This document shows, in pieces, positions 17,512 through 26,356 of a stretch of DNA of 57,866 nt (positions are counted from its first letter, which is position 1; the number at the start of each line of letters is the position of its first letter). The notes below the pieces were generated by a model, which worked only from the letters and a program-made list of their open reading frames with translations, was not told the origin of the DNA and did no database searches. The stretch covers positions 1 through 57,866 of the forward strand of contig VBKE01000016.1 in the NCBI GenBank assembly GCA_005879605.1, read 5' to 3'. This DNA comes from Deltaproteobacteria bacterium. GTDB taxonomy: Bacteria > Desulfobacterota > Binatia > UBA9968. Both the position numbers and the translations under genes were made by a program.

Positions 17512-18359
17512 TCAATATTCTGAGTTTGCTCTCGTATTTTCTCGACTCTCTCCTTGCCTTCCAAGACCAATTCTACGACGGGGAGATGAGGGATCTTCGA
17601 GCCGATGGTGTTCAGCTCCCGTTGAACCTCTTGAAGCATGAAGTCGATCTTTTTCCCCACTGGTTCTTTTTCGCGAATCACCGCAGCCAAGGCGGCCACG
17701 TGGCTCTTTAAGCGCACGACCTCTTCATTGATGTCACCCTTGAGGTTTCCAACATCCGATGCTTCTTTCTCCGCCCGCGGAGAGCATTCCCCGTCCCCTG
17801 CGGCAATGGCAGACTTCGTCGCGATTTCCCTCGCCCGCTCAGAGAGCGCCATGGTTATCTTTTTCAAATGATTGATTTGAGATTGCATGTCAGCTTTCAG
17901 CTGGCGGCCTTCCCGTTCGCGAGATTGTTCGAGCTTCTGCAAAGCGGTCTCGAGGGCGATAAAAAGTCCTCGCCGCTCGTTTGCCGGCTGAACTTCGACC
18001 TCCCGAATGTGGAAAAGGTCCGGGACTTGGGAAAGCAACGACGCCTCTATCGCGCCGGCCAATTGAAATTTTTTCTTGGCATCCTTGATGGTCGACAGGT
18101 ACTGGCCCAATAGCTCCACATCCAATTCAAGCTTGCGCGACTGTCGACCAGCGGGCAAACGGTTGATGAAAAGATCAACCCTACCCCGTGAGATCTTGTT
18201 CCGCATGATCTTGCGGATCTCCTCTTCAAATAAAAGGTATTCTCTTGGAACTCTCAGCTGCAGGTCCAAGTGCCGATGATTCACACTACGCACTTGAACC
18301 GAGATCTTCGTACCGCGAGCATGATGCGACCCCTCGCCGTAACCCGTCATACTTTTCAT
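17508..18359 (-). CDS. YicC-family endoribonuclease/stress protein
   Basis: 283-residue YicC/YloC family protein; E. coli YicC is reported as an endoribonuclease acting on sRNA and structured RNA. Seen: MKSMTGYGEGS at the start, VRSVNHRHLDLQLRVPREYL, the RGRVDLFINR strand and the C-terminal LQEVQRELNTIGSKI. ATGA overlap with rfaE1 upstream and with gmk downstream makes a tight rfaE1-yicC-gmk-rel run. Substrate here unknown. Confidence 0.9.
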   Translation of the reverse strand: MKSMTGYGEGSHHARGTKISVQVRSVNHRHLDLQLRVPREYLLFEEEIRKIMRNKISRGRVDLFINRLPAGRQSRKLELDVELLGQYLSTIKDAKKKFQLAGAIEASLLSQVPDLFHIREVEVQPANERRGLFIALETALQKLEQSREREGRQLKADMQSQINHLKKITMALSERAREIATKSAIAAGDGECSPRAEKEASDVGNLKGDINEEVVRLKSHVAALAAVIREKEPVGKKIDFMLQEVQRELNTIGSKIPHLPVVELVLEGKERVEKIREQTQNIE

Positions 18360-19339
18360 GGCCTGTCCTTGATCGCTCGCTCGAGTTTCTCTAGAGGTAC
18401 GGCTACGGTCCCAACTTCATCGCCGACCAGCCCCGCCGCCAAATTGGCGAGCACAGCCGCATCTTTGTAGCTGGCGCCGGTCGCGAGCACCAGCGCGCAA
18501 ACCGCAACGACCGTATCTCCAGCACCGGTAACATCGAAGATCTCTTTTGCTTCGATGGAAAAGTGCTCTACCGATGCTCGGGGGCGGAAAAGACTCATTC
18601 CGTCGGGACCGCGGGTGATCAATACCGCCCTGGCTTTCCACATTCGCAATAGCCTCTCGCCCGCCGCTACCAAGGTCGCGTCGTCCAGAATATCGATCCC
18701 GGCGGCCTCGCCGGCCTCATTTTTATTGGGCGTGATCAGCGAAGGCGACCGGTATCGAGCATAATTTTCCTTTTTCGGATCAACCACATAAATAAGCTTT
18801 CTTCTCTCCACCAGTTCTGTAACAGCCGCGAGCAACCTTTCATGCACCACCCCTTTGCCATAATCCGAGATCACAACACCGTCACACCGGCCCGCCCTTT
18901 GTAAAACGAATTGGCGGAGCTTTTTCAAGGTTGGCTCGCGAATCGCGCCATTTTTTTCACGGTCCAGTCGGACGATTTGTTGATGACGAGGGCGGGCGAT
19001 AATTCGCGTCTTTTGGATAGTTTGAAACTCGCCGTCGGAAAACACTCCCCCCATCGAGACCCGGAGGCGACGCAAGTCCTCGAGAATTCTTTTCCCCGCA
19101 TCATCTCGACCGACAATACCGCAAGCGCTCACCCGGCCTCCCAGCGAGCGAATATTGCTGATCACGTTGGCCGCGCCGCCGAGCTTGGAGTTTTCCGAAG
19201 CCACCCGCAGCACCGGCACCGGAGCTTCCGGTGAAAGTCTTTCCACGTCTCCCCAAATGAAACGATCCAACATCAGGTCGCCTATCACGAGCAAATGAGT
19301 CCGCTTAAATTTTTTTAGGATATCAGATAGATGGTTCAT
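18356..19339 (-). CDS. rfaE1: D-glycero-beta-D-manno-heptose-7-phosphate kinase
   Basis: PfkB/ribokinase-fold sugar kinase forming heptose-1,7-bisphosphate, the step before gmhB. 327 residues: GDLMLDRFIWGDVERLSPEAP (about 20-40, typical of the HldE kinase half), LGGAANVISNI (about 53-63) and FDVTGAGDTVVAV with the catalytic Asp (about 265-277). Only the kinase domain is present; the adenylyltransferase is the separate rfaE2 at 13867. Completeness at both ends is good. The preceding GT4 gene lies 39 bases upstream in the same direction. Confidence 0.92.
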   Translation of the reverse strand: MNHLSDILKKFKRTHLLVIGDLMLDRFIWGDVERLSPEAPVPVLRVASENSKLGGAANVISNIRSLGGRVSACGIVGRDDAGKRILEDLRRLRVSMGGVFSDGEFQTIQKTRIIARPRHQQIVRLDREKNGAIREPTLKKLRQFVLQRAGRCDGVVISDYGKGVVHERLLAAVTELVERRKLIYVVDPKKENYARYRSPSLITPNKNEAGEAAGIDILDDATLVAAGERLLRMWKARAVLITRGPDGMSLFRPRASVEHFSIEAKEIFDVTGAGDTVVAVCALVLATGASYKDAAVLANLAAGLVGDEVGTVAVPLEKLERAIKDRP

Positions 19340-19378
19340 GCCCGCCCCTCGCAGCGCAAGCAGGTCATCCGACCAAAC

Positions 19379-20479
19379 TCAGTCTTTGAGTAACTCGTAA
19401 TAATAGGCTTCGTTCTTCATCGCCATTTGTTCCAGAGTGAACTGTTCACGGACACGCGCGGCACCTCTTTTGCCCATTTCTCGGGCCAGCGACTTTTCGC
19501 TGACCAGTTTCGCAATCGCCTGGGCAAGCGCTTCGGCATCTCGAGGAGCAACCAAAACGCCGGTCACGGAGTCGACCATTGCCTCGGCAAGGCCCCCAAC
19601 CCGCGTGGCTACGACAGCTTTCCCGGCGGCCATCGCTTCGAGCGCCGCGACGCCCAATCCTTCATCTAGCGAAGGCAGAACGAAGATATCGACGTTGGAT
19701 AGGAAGGCGGGAGTGTCAGAGACAAACCCGAAGAACTTGACCTGGTCTTGCAACATCAATCTTGCGGCCATCCCCTCGAGTTGACCGCGTAACGAGCCAT
19801 CGCCGGCCAAGAAATATTTGATCTGATATCCCTGGCCTTTGAGTCGCGCGGCAGCTTCAAGCAAAAAACGATGACCTTTCCTCTCCTCCAGGACCGCCAC
19901 AGTTCCGACGACAGGAATATCTTCCGAGGAAGCAGTCTTTGACGCGATGGCCTCGAACGGTCCCGGATCGATGCCGCTATGAATTAATCGAATCCGTTCC
20001 GGACCAACGCCGGCTGACACTAACAGGTTCGCAATCGGTCTGGAAATGGCTACAACACCATCCACCCGCCGATTGTAGAGGTGCCGCGTGTACCAACTCT
20101 TGGCTTCAGGATAATCCATGCGCCGAGTTACAACATACTTCGGCCCGTGCGAGCCGCGCGGCAGCCAGAGTGAAAGTGCATGGGCGCGCTTGGTGTGCAG
20201 ATGAACAATGTCATACTTTTCTTCACGAATCAGTCGCCTGAGCGATGCAAGGGGGCTCAAGTCCAAGTCATTGCGCACGCGTAGCGGGAGCTTTCTTACG
20301 TTTAGATTCCGACAACGCTCGAACAGCTGACCGTGAGGATGACTGAGAAGAGTATTATCGTGCCCCTTCCCGATGAGGTAGGTTAAAAGCCCGAATACCT
20401 GAGCCTCCCCTCCACCCCAATGCTTCTCAGGATCGATGTGCAGAATTTTAAGGAGGCGGTTATGACCGCTTCCGATCAA
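19379..20479 (-). CDS. GT4-family glycosyltransferase
   Basis: GT-B fold retaining glycosyltransferase, 366 residues. Seen: HIDPEKHWGGGEAQVFGLL (about 14-32), VHLHTKRAHALSLW, the VGTVAVLEERKGH turn of the C-terminal domain and the EX7E signature in LPSLDEGLGVAALEAMAAGK (about 270-290). Acceptor and donor unknown; its place beside rfaE1 and a WaaE-like GT2 suggests LPS core or O-chain synthesis. The start overlaps the stop of the GT2 upstream by 20 bases, so they are coupled. Confidence 0.88.
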   Translation of the reverse strand: MIGSGHNRLLKILHIDPEKHWGGGEAQVFGLLTYLIGKGHDNTLLSHPHGQLFERCRNLNVRKLPLRVRNDLDLSPLASLRRLIREEKYDIVHLHTKRAHALSLWLPRGSHGPKYVVTRRMDYPEAKSWYTRHLYNRRVDGVVAISRPIANLLVSAGVGPERIRLIHSGIDPGPFEAIASKTASSEDIPVVGTVAVLEERKGHRFLLEAAARLKGQGYQIKYFLAGDGSLRGQLEGMAARLMLQDQVKFFGFVSDTPAFLSNVDIFVLPSLDEGLGVAALEAMAAGKAVVATRVGGLAEAMVDSVTGVLVAPRDAEALAQAIAKLVSEKSLAREMGKRGAARVREQFTLEQMAMKNEAYYYELLKD

Positions 20480-21269
20480 TGTCGTCCTTTTCCTCCAACT
20501 CTAGTTCCCAGAGCTTAGCATACTTTAGAAAAACATAAATCGCAGCGGTAACGGCAACATAGAAACCTGCGAAACCTTCCATGAACCCTCGCTTCAATAC
20601 ATATGAGTGAAAAAAGCGAAATGCCGGTCTAAACAGAGCATCCGCCAAATGCCAGTGTTTGCCTTCCTTTCGCAGCTCCCGAGACGAAATCGAGGTGAAG
20701 CGATCGATCCGTTGAACGTGGTCTTCGATATTCCGATAAGAGAAGTGATGCAGCGGGTGCTGCAAGTGACGGACTTTCCCATCGACCAAAATCTTCTCAT
20801 GGGGATCGGACCCGCCCCAAGTGGCCCGATCTCGCTTAAACAAACGCACATCGTAGTCAGGGTACCAGCCCCCTCTCCACCACCAACGTCCTAAATAAAA
20901 AACCAACCGGGGTACGGCAAATCCCGCGCATTCGGAAGTCTCATGCCCCAACGTTTGCCGAATCTCATCCCTGAGCTTCGGTGTTACCCGCTCGTCGGAA
21001 TCGACAAGTAAAACCCAATCTTTCGTTGCTTGCGAATGAGCAAAGGCCTTCTGATCCCGATACCCGGCCCAGGGCCGCCGAATAATCCGGTCTGTGTATT
21101 GCCGGCAGATTTCAACCGTTCGGTCCGTACTAAAAGAATCGACGACGACGATCTCGTCACACCAGCTCAAGCTCTCAAGACAATCGCCGATGTTCTGCTC
21201 CTCGTTGAAACAAACCACGATGGCGGAGACCGTGGGCCGTGGACCCACGGTGCTTCCCGGGACACTCAT
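20460..21269 (-). CDS. GT2-family glycosyltransferase, WaaE/KdtX-like
   Basis: GT-A inverting glycosyltransferase, 269 residues. Seen: SAIVVCFNEEQNIGDCLESL (about 16-35), VVDSFSTDRT, RPWAGYRDQKAFAHS and the metal-binding LLVDSDERV. The RPWxGYxxQK motif is typical of WaaE/KdtX enzymes that add glucose to inner-core heptose. A C-terminal hydrophobic stretch (GFAGFYVAVTAAIYVFLKYA) likely anchors it to the membrane. Exact sugar not provable here. An ORF on the plus strand just upstream is a methyltransferase relic. Confidence 0.86.
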   Translation of the reverse strand: MSVPGSTVGPRPTVSAIVVCFNEEQNIGDCLESLSWCDEIVVVDSFSTDRTVEICRQYTDRIIRRPWAGYRDQKAFAHSQATKDWVLLVDSDERVTPKLRDEIRQTLGHETSECAGFAVPRLVFYLGRWWWRGGWYPDYDVRLFKRDRATWGGSDPHEKILVDGKVRHLQHPLHHFSYRNIEDHVQRIDRFTSISSRELRKEGKHWHLADALFRPAFRFFHSYVLKRGFMEGFAGFYVAVTAAIYVFLKYAKLWELELEEKDDIDRKRS

Positions 21270-21274
21270 AGTTT

Positions 21275-21728
21275 TCAGAAGATAGAAGTAGCGGAGGCAA
21301 AAATCAAACTATCGCTTCAACTCTCGAGCGCCCAATGAGTGTCCCTCTGATCATGACATCAGAGGAGGCGGTCCGGGGTTGGAACAAGCCCATACGACTT
21401 CTTTGGATTGACGGGGATCATCGCTACGAACCGATGAAATAGGATTTTAAGTTGGGGAGCCTCACGTCCCTGAAGATGGGATCATCGCTAGGCCCGACAC
21501 CATCCGCAAGCGCGGCCCCAAACAAGTCCTCTGGGAAAAGTTTTCCGATCTAACCGATTGCGGGAAATCGCCATCATTGACAACCCCACGGCCATGAGGA
21601 AGGTGAAAACTGCCCTTATCCCACGGATTAACAAACTTGTCACTCTCGCACCTCGCGGATCATACATCGCAAGTTGGGTTCCCTATTCCAAGCCCTTCAG
21701 CCGCTGGCTTTTGAAAAGACTTACCGCT
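21275..21728 (+). pseudogene. relic of a class I SAM methyltransferase (Methyltransf_24-like), three frames
   Basis: The 458-base gap between two minus-strand glycosyltransferase genes holds plus-strand coding remnants. In one frame (to a TAG at 21440) it reads PLIMTSEEAVRGWNKPIR then LLWIDGDHRYEPMK; after a shift near 21457 it continues EPHVPEDGIIA and DTIRKRGPKQVLWEK; a further shift near 21550 leads into LREIAIIDN and AMRKVKTA. Together these follow the order of the second half of small methyltransferases whose LLFIDGDHSYE motif is characteristic. The N-terminal SAM-binding half is missing. Seen in sequence; family name is from motif memory. Confidence 0.7.
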
Positions 21729-22633
21729 CAACCGTGGCTACCACTGGTCCTCTTGATTTTTTCCTGCAGCATCGCTCGGTAATGAAAATATCGCCCCTTC
21801 GCGCGGTACTTCTTTCTTTCGTTGCGCACCAAGGAATACCACCCAAAAGTCCAAATCGACCGCATTAAATTCGGCACGATCGAGCCTAGCGACTGGTTTT
21901 TATAAATCAGCCGACTTCGTCCCTGCTGCTCATGACGCAAACGAAAAAACTCCTCGGTGAGCCGGCTCCACTCCACCCTGTGGTAAACGGCTGCCCGCGG
22001 TTCGTAACCAATTCGGCCTCCGTTCCGTACAAGTCGCTGGGCGAATTCTACGTCTTCAGAGATTCCTGACCGACCCGGTCCCAACTCTTCATTAAAAAAC
22101 CCGATGCGCGAGAAGACCTCTCGGCGAATCGCCATATTTGCGCCCGTCAGGGTTTTGATTTCCGTGACTCCCTGCCAATACTTAACAAAATTGATGGTTC
22201 GATACTGGTATTGAGCGCGCAAGAATTCCTGATTCCGTTGCATCTCCGGGGGCACAAGAATAGGGCCTTGCATCGCATCGAAGGGCTTGCACTTGAAAAA
22301 CTCCGAAGCGACCGCGAGCCATTCTGGGGTCACTTCCACGTCGTCGTCGAAAAAGGCGAGAATTGACCCTTGCGACTTGGTAATGGCAAAATTCTGCGCC
22401 CGGCACTTACCCGGCGAGGGCTCCCGGACTTGACGGAATCGACCGTCGCCCCGCTCTCGAAACTCCTTGACGATGTTCTCAACCGCGCCAGCCATCGCTT
22501 CGCTCGGGGCGTTATTGGCCACGATGACTTCGTGCTCGACTCCCGCCTTTCCGAAACACGCGTCAATACTGCTTAACAGCCGCTGCAAAAATTCGTGCCG
22601 GTCGTAAGTGGCGACGATAATGCTGAACTCCAT
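21728..22633 (-). CDS. GT2-family glycosyltransferase
   Basis: 301-residue GT-A enzyme: FSIIVATYDRHEFLQRLLSS at the start, IVANNAPS, FFDDDVEVTPEWL (DxD-like metal site, about 111-123) and GRSGISEDVEFAQRLVRNG (about 205-223, catalytic-base region). It resembles the two GT2 genes at 23581 and 25777 in the DDDV and SEDxE motifs. Its ATG overlaps the stop of the upstream GT2 by one base (TGATG), so the run 24534-21728 is likely one transcript. Donor and acceptor unknown; surface polysaccharide role inferred from context. Confidence 0.87.
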   Translation of the reverse strand: MEFSIIVATYDRHEFLQRLLSSIDACFGKAGVEHEVIVANNAPSEAMAGAVENIVKEFRERGDGRFRQVREPSPGKCRAQNFAITKSQGSILAFFDDDVEVTPEWLAVASEFFKCKPFDAMQGPILVPPEMQRNQEFLRAQYQYRTINFVKYWQGVTEIKTLTGANMAIRREVFSRIGFFNEELGPGRSGISEDVEFAQRLVRNGGRIGYEPRAAVYHRVEWSRLTEEFFRLRHEQQGRSRLIYKNQSLGSIVPNLMRSIWTFGWYSLVRNERKKYRAKGRYFHYRAMLQEKIKRTSGSHG

Positions 22634-23547
22634 CAGCCGCCTCTAGAGTGTCCTGAGCCCCACCCGAGTTGAAAGAACCGATACTTCAGCGAATAGGGGC
22701 GAAGAAACACTGCCGTGGCGATCGCCTCTCGTGCCTCTCGGTGCTGCCCTCTTTTCCGTCGTCCCTTAGCCAACCGATACGAGCGGTAGGCCATTCGGCG
22801 GGCGATTCTGCCGCACCCGAGCTGCTTTTCCGCTTGCGGGAACTCCCGAATCAACTTCTCGATGACCCGAATGTTTTCCAAGAGACGCAGCTCCTCGTTG
22901 CGTCCGATGTTCCCTTCATGCTTTCGATAGAGGAACACGACGCGATCGATGTAGGCGACGGGATAATTCATCAACAGCCGAAAGGAGAGATCCAGGTCCA
23001 TGCAGATGCGGAGATTCTCGTCATGGCCTCCCACCGCGTCGTAGGAGGATTTGGAAATAAGAGCTGCCTGCAAGCGCACGATGCTTTTTTCAAAGAGATC
23101 GACCAACCGAACCCCTTCTCGGGCCAGCCGGCGCGATTTGCCAGCGGGAATAATGGTCTCCCGGTTGTGCTCGCGCCCTCCCAGATAGACCCCGTTCGCA
23201 AAGACCATCCTGCAGCCCGAGTGCTCGCGCGCGTAGCCGTAAAGCACCTCCAAGTGATCAGGCGTACAGAGATCGTCCGAATCCTGAATGGCAATCCACG
23301 GCGCTCGCGCGTGCCGCACGCCCAAGTTGCGCGCCGCCGACGGCCCCCGGTTTTCCTGAAAGACATACCGTATCCGATCTCCGTAATGGCGTACCACTTC
23401 TTTCGTATCGTCCGTCGAGCCATCGTCAACGACAATAACTTCGAACTCCTCGAATTTCTGTCGCATCACACTATCAAGGGTCTCCGACAAAAATGCCGCG
23501 CGGTTGAACGTAGCAATGATGACTGAAACTTTGGGCGTGCCGTCCAT
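22633..23547 (-). CDS. GT2-family glycosyltransferase
   Basis: 304 residues. KVSVIIATFNRAAFLSETLD at the start, VVDDGSTDDTKEVVRHYGD, the ENRGPSAARNLGVRHA segment and the DSDDLCTPDHLE metal site (about 92-103) are classical GT2. The C-terminal 60 residues are Arg-rich and basic, which may help it bind the membrane surface. It differs in type from its two neighbours, which lack the NRGPSAARN form. 33 bases separate it from the upstream GT2. Confidence 0.88.
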   Translation of the reverse strand: MDGTPKVSVIIATFNRAAFLSETLDSVMRQKFEEFEVIVVDDGSTDDTKEVVRHYGDRIRYVFQENRGPSAARNLGVRHARAPWIAIQDSDDLCTPDHLEVLYGYAREHSGCRMVFANGVYLGGREHNRETIIPAGKSRRLAREGVRLVDLFEKSIVRLQAALISKSSYDAVGGHDENLRICMDLDLSFRLLMNYPVAYIDRVVFLYRKHEGNIGRNEELRLLENIRVIEKLIREFPQAEKQLGCGRIARRMAYRSYRLAKGRRKRGQHREAREAIATAVFLRPYSLKYRFFQLGWGSGHSRGG

Positions 23548-23580
23548 TGCCCCAGATGTCCCTATACCTGACTGGGAGTA

Positions 23581-24534
23581 TCAGGAGACTAAGGGAAATC
23601 CTAACATCGCCAAGATCGAGCACGAAGAACTTTTGCAATTCACACCGCGCGCTTTCCCCATCAGATACCCCCAGCACTTCATGATTCGACCTTCGGTCCT
23701 GTACGCTTTCTGTGTCTTTCCCAACAAGCAGTAAAGTCCATATCGAAAGCAATTGGCCACCAGGTTGGGAATCACTCGAAATGGGATCGAGTCGTGTCGG
23801 TAGATGCTTCGACTCATTCCCTTCCGATACTGGACCCTGCGATTATATTCTCTGCCGTAACGCTGGGGACTGAGCTCATGATAAGCCACGGCATGAGGTG
23901 CGTATCCAATCCTAAAACCTGCCTTTCGAACTCTCATCGAATATTCCGTATCTTCGCTGAAGCCGGATGCTCCTGGCCCGAGCCGCGAATCGAAAAAGCC
24001 GACGCGCTCATAAACTTCTCGTTTGAAAGACATGTTGGTGCCGGTTAGCCCATCAATGTCCCGTATCTCATTTCCGTAGTCTACCATCGGTATATTGTAC
24101 TCTCTGATTCGCTTAGGATCTGCCCCATTGCCGTGGCCATCGATTCCGGGCAGCACTCGGCCTTGCAGCGCAGCAAAATCCGCGGCTTTGTAAGACTGAA
24201 GAAGACCGCCAATCCAGTGGGAATCAAATACCACATCGTCATCGGCTAAACAGATAATCTGCCCGCAGCAATTTCTTAATCCGCGGTTGAGCGCCGCCGA
24301 CTTGCCCCTCTGTTCTTCACAAAGAATTTTAAGAGAATACTTTAATGGCTGTTGCTGTTTCTGAAGCAGTAAAGTCCGGGTCCCATCGGTAGAACCGTTA
24401 TCGACAATCAGGACCTCCAGTGTGACGGAATCTGCAAGGTCCAAGGAGTCAAGGCTCTGCAGCAGTCTCGCTAGACTGTCGCACCGATTAAAAGTGGCGA
24501 CGATGATACTAATATCAAAGGCTGGTGAACTCAC
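23581..24534 (-). CDS. GT2-family glycosyltransferase (intact member of a duplicated pair)
   Basis: 317 residues from GTG 24534. Seen: ISIIVATFNRCDSLARLLQS, VDNGSTDGT, LADDDVVFDSHWI (about 95-107), RIREYNIPMVDYG, LTGTNMSFKREV and SGFSEDTEYSMRV (about 208-220). The truncated gene at 25777-26340 is a close paralog over its first 180 residues, so this copy shows what the other lost. Possible promoter at 24766-24794. Likely adds a sugar in the surface glycan made by this island; specificity unknown. Confidence 0.87.
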   Translation of the reverse strand: MSSPAFDISIIVATFNRCDSLARLLQSLDSLDLADSVTLEVLIVDNGSTDGTRTLLLQKQQQPLKYSLKILCEEQRGKSAALNRGLRNCCGQIICLADDDVVFDSHWIGGLLQSYKAADFAALQGRVLPGIDGHGNGADPKRIREYNIPMVDYGNEIRDIDGLTGTNMSFKREVYERVGFFDSRLGPGASGFSEDTEYSMRVRKAGFRIGYAPHAVAYHELSPQRYGREYNRRVQYRKGMSRSIYRHDSIPFRVIPNLVANCFRYGLYCLLGKTQKAYRTEGRIMKCWGYLMGKARGVNCKSSSCSILAMLGFPLVS

Positions 24535-24724
24535 GTGCTTTCGGGTTCCCTCCGTCTATCTCGTAACAAGCCTCAGTGCCGAGGCAGCCTTTTAGAACGA
24601 AATCATTCTTATTCCCTTCACCAGGGGGTTTCGCCCAAACATAAATGTCCTCAAAAAACGACTTTTCAGGGGTCCACTTCGGGACCTGAAGCTCGCCCCA
24701 GTGAAAATAGCCGCAACCATCGGA
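24515..24724 (-). other. unassigned open frame, possible gene-end relic
   Basis: 69 stop-free codons end in a TGA inside the start of the GT2 gene. The translation looks protein-like (for example FHWGELQVPKWTPEKSFFED and IYVWAKPPGEGN, then GCLGTEACYEIDGG), but it has no start codon with a ribosome site and a stop precedes it. It may be the 3' end of a lost gene. I do not recognise the family. Confidence 0.25.
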
Positions 24725-24765
24725 TTACTGAGAAGTATCAGGCTAAATCCTTGACGTAGAAACGG

Positions 24766-24794
24766 AATATAGTGAACATCACAAAAAAATGCAA
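24766..24794 (-). promoter_or_regulatory. putative minus-strand promoter ahead of the GT2 run
   Basis: On the minus strand TTGCAT (24789-24794), 17-base spacer and TATATT (24766-24771). It would drive the three GT2 genes from 24534 downward with a leader of about 225 bases. AT-rich surroundings support it only weakly. Confidence 0.35.
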
Positions 24795-24835
24795 TCCAAA
24801 AAAGCTGGACATCAATCCGGCCAAGGAGGGCGCAC

Positions 24836-25075
24836 GTGAAAAAAATAATAAATCAGTTCTCACTCCCTTGGGCGCTGATCGGGCTCTTTGCAGCTCCGGC
24901 AGGAGCGGTTCCGATGGGACAAAGTGATCACGCGCTTCTCAATCCGATCACTGGAGGGGATACCGCGGTCTATTGTGGCGTTAGCGGACCGCAAGCGAAT
25001 CAGGAGCCTCTGAAACTGGACTATGCCGCGGATTTGCGCGCTCCGCGTCCGATCGGGCGTCGGGCTTCGGCTTGA
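24836..25075 (+). CDS. small putative secreted protein, unknown, possibly truncated
   Basis: 79 codons from GTG 24836, preceded by AAGGAGG six bases upstream, a near-perfect ribosome site. Residues 1-24 look like a signal peptide (MKKIINQF, then a hydrophobic LPWALIGLFAAP, cleavage near AGA/VP). The mature part has no recognised domain. The last dozen codons (APRPIGRRASA) are Arg-rich and unlike the rest, suggesting the original 3' end was lost at a junction near 25040-25080, where an oppositely oriented relic begins. Confidence 0.4.
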   Translation: MKKIINQFSLPWALIGLFAAPAGAVPMGQSDHALLNPITGGDTAVYCGVSGPQANQEPLKLDYAADLRAPRPIGRRASA

Positions 25076-25083
25076 GCCTGCAC

Positions 25084-25307
25084 CTAGCGCTTGCTGCTGC
25101 CGGAGTACAGACATTTCCTGCGCTACGCGCAGGTCCTTCAAATTGACGGGTGAGCTATCACCTTTGCGGATGTCATAGTCCGGCAATGGCGCATAGCCTC
25201 CGTCCGGAGCCCGAAATCCCCCACACAGGCGACGGCGCAAGGACCAGCCATAATGCCCCGGCTACAATCGCCGACACAATTGAGAGATCACCAGCTTTCG
25301 TGTTCAC
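25084..25307 (-). pseudogene. frameshifted relic of a small exported protein
   Basis: A minus-strand GTG at 25307, with AGGAGAG seven bases upstream, opens a signal-peptide-like sequence (MNTKAGDLSIVSAIVAGALW, LVLAPSPVWG). A G5 run near 25225 shifts the frame; removing one G joins it to FRAPDGGYAPLPDYDIRKGD and SSPVNLKDLRVAQEMSVLRQ. After about 25080 the frame merely reads the reverse of the plus-strand gene. The protein family is not recognised. Confidence 0.4.
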
Positions 25308-25776
25308 TTTTCACTCTCCTCGGCATATGGGCCATTCTTCGGACTCGAAGATACACCGTCACATGACCTATATTCCTTTTTGGCGGTTTATTGAGTGATA
25401 TGACCTCTCTGTGATAGCCCCCGGAAAATACAGACTCTGACCAGGATATGTCAACTGAAACCGTACTCGAACAGCAAAAATATGACGGACCTAGAGAACC
25501 CTTCTCAGACTGTTTGTTACGGCGATCAGAACGGGAGAACCTTAGGTTTGATGACTCACTTCTCAGAACAATCAAACAAAGTCTGCGTTAATAAACTAGC
25601 GAAACGAAAGGGATCACCGGGTAAATATGCTGTCTGGGTGCGATGAAAGACAAGAGAATCGCAATTGGCTGATAAACACCGGTACTGCTGTGATGCTGAA
25701 CGTCTAGTCAGAATCGGAACGAAGAGCTCAAGGACGATGTCGAAAATAACAGCTTACGCCTAAAGCACGAATGACA
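25308..25776. other. gene-poor stretch, no convincing gene
   Basis: About 470 bases with only short open frames. A 47-codon plus-strand frame (25448-25591, starting MSTETVLEQQ) has a weak AGGA site and no recognisable relatives. The stretch is the likely footprint of deletions: it abuts the broken end of the GT2 at 25777, where paralog similarity stops near base 25797. Confidence 0.4.
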
Positions 25777-26340
25777 CTATGCGTTGTGAAGGTCACCGAG
25801 CTGCGAATCGAAAAAGCCGACGCGGTCAACGACCTCACGCTTGAACGACATGTTTGTACCGGTAAGGGCACGAATCTCGCGGATTTTATCTCCATAATCC
25901 ACGATCGGAATGTTGTACTCTCGAATGCGTCTTGGATCAGCGGGTCTTCCTTCCCAGTCCACGCCTGGGAGCACTCGACCTTGAACCGCATCAAAGAAGC
26001 CCGTCCGGTAACATTCGAGGTGGCCCGATAACCATTCTGCGCATACTTCCACGTCATCGTCGGCAATGACCAGGATCCGCCCTTTAGCTGCGCGAACACC
26101 TTTATTGAGCGCACTCGCCTTGCCCCTCTGTGACTCCTGAAGAGGTCGAAAAGAGTAGTCCATCGCATAAGTCTGTTCTTTACGCAAGTATTCCCACGTC
26201 CCATCAGTCGAGCTATTATCGACCACCAGGAGCTCTACCGTACACGAACCCACGCCCTTTTGCCGGCGAAGGCTTGTTAGAAGCTTTTGGAGACTCTCAA
26301 TCCGGTTGAAGGTCGCAACGATGATACTTGCATCAACCAT
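25777..26340 (-). pseudogene. C-terminally truncated GT2-family glycosyltransferase
   Basis: 187 codons, paralogous to the intact GT2 at 23581-24534. Shared landmarks: SIIVATFNR, VDNSSTDGT, IADDDVEVCAEWL (about 92-104), RIREYNIPIVDYG and LTGTNMSFKREVVDRVGFFD. Similarity ends at FFDSQLG, after which six unrelated codons and a stop follow, where the intact paralog continues with the SGFSEDTEYS catalytic-base region and about 110 more residues. It therefore lacks part of the active site and is unlikely to work. The methyltransferase upstream ends 16 bases away. Confidence 0.75.
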
Positions 26341-26356
26341 AGTACAAACGAGGAAA

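Noticed and set aside
22669..23526. 285-codon plus-strand open frame
   Set aside because: Antisense shadow of the GT2 gene at 22633-23547.
25448..25591. 47-codon plus-strand frame
   Set aside because: Weak ribosome site, no homology visible and located in a decayed stretch.
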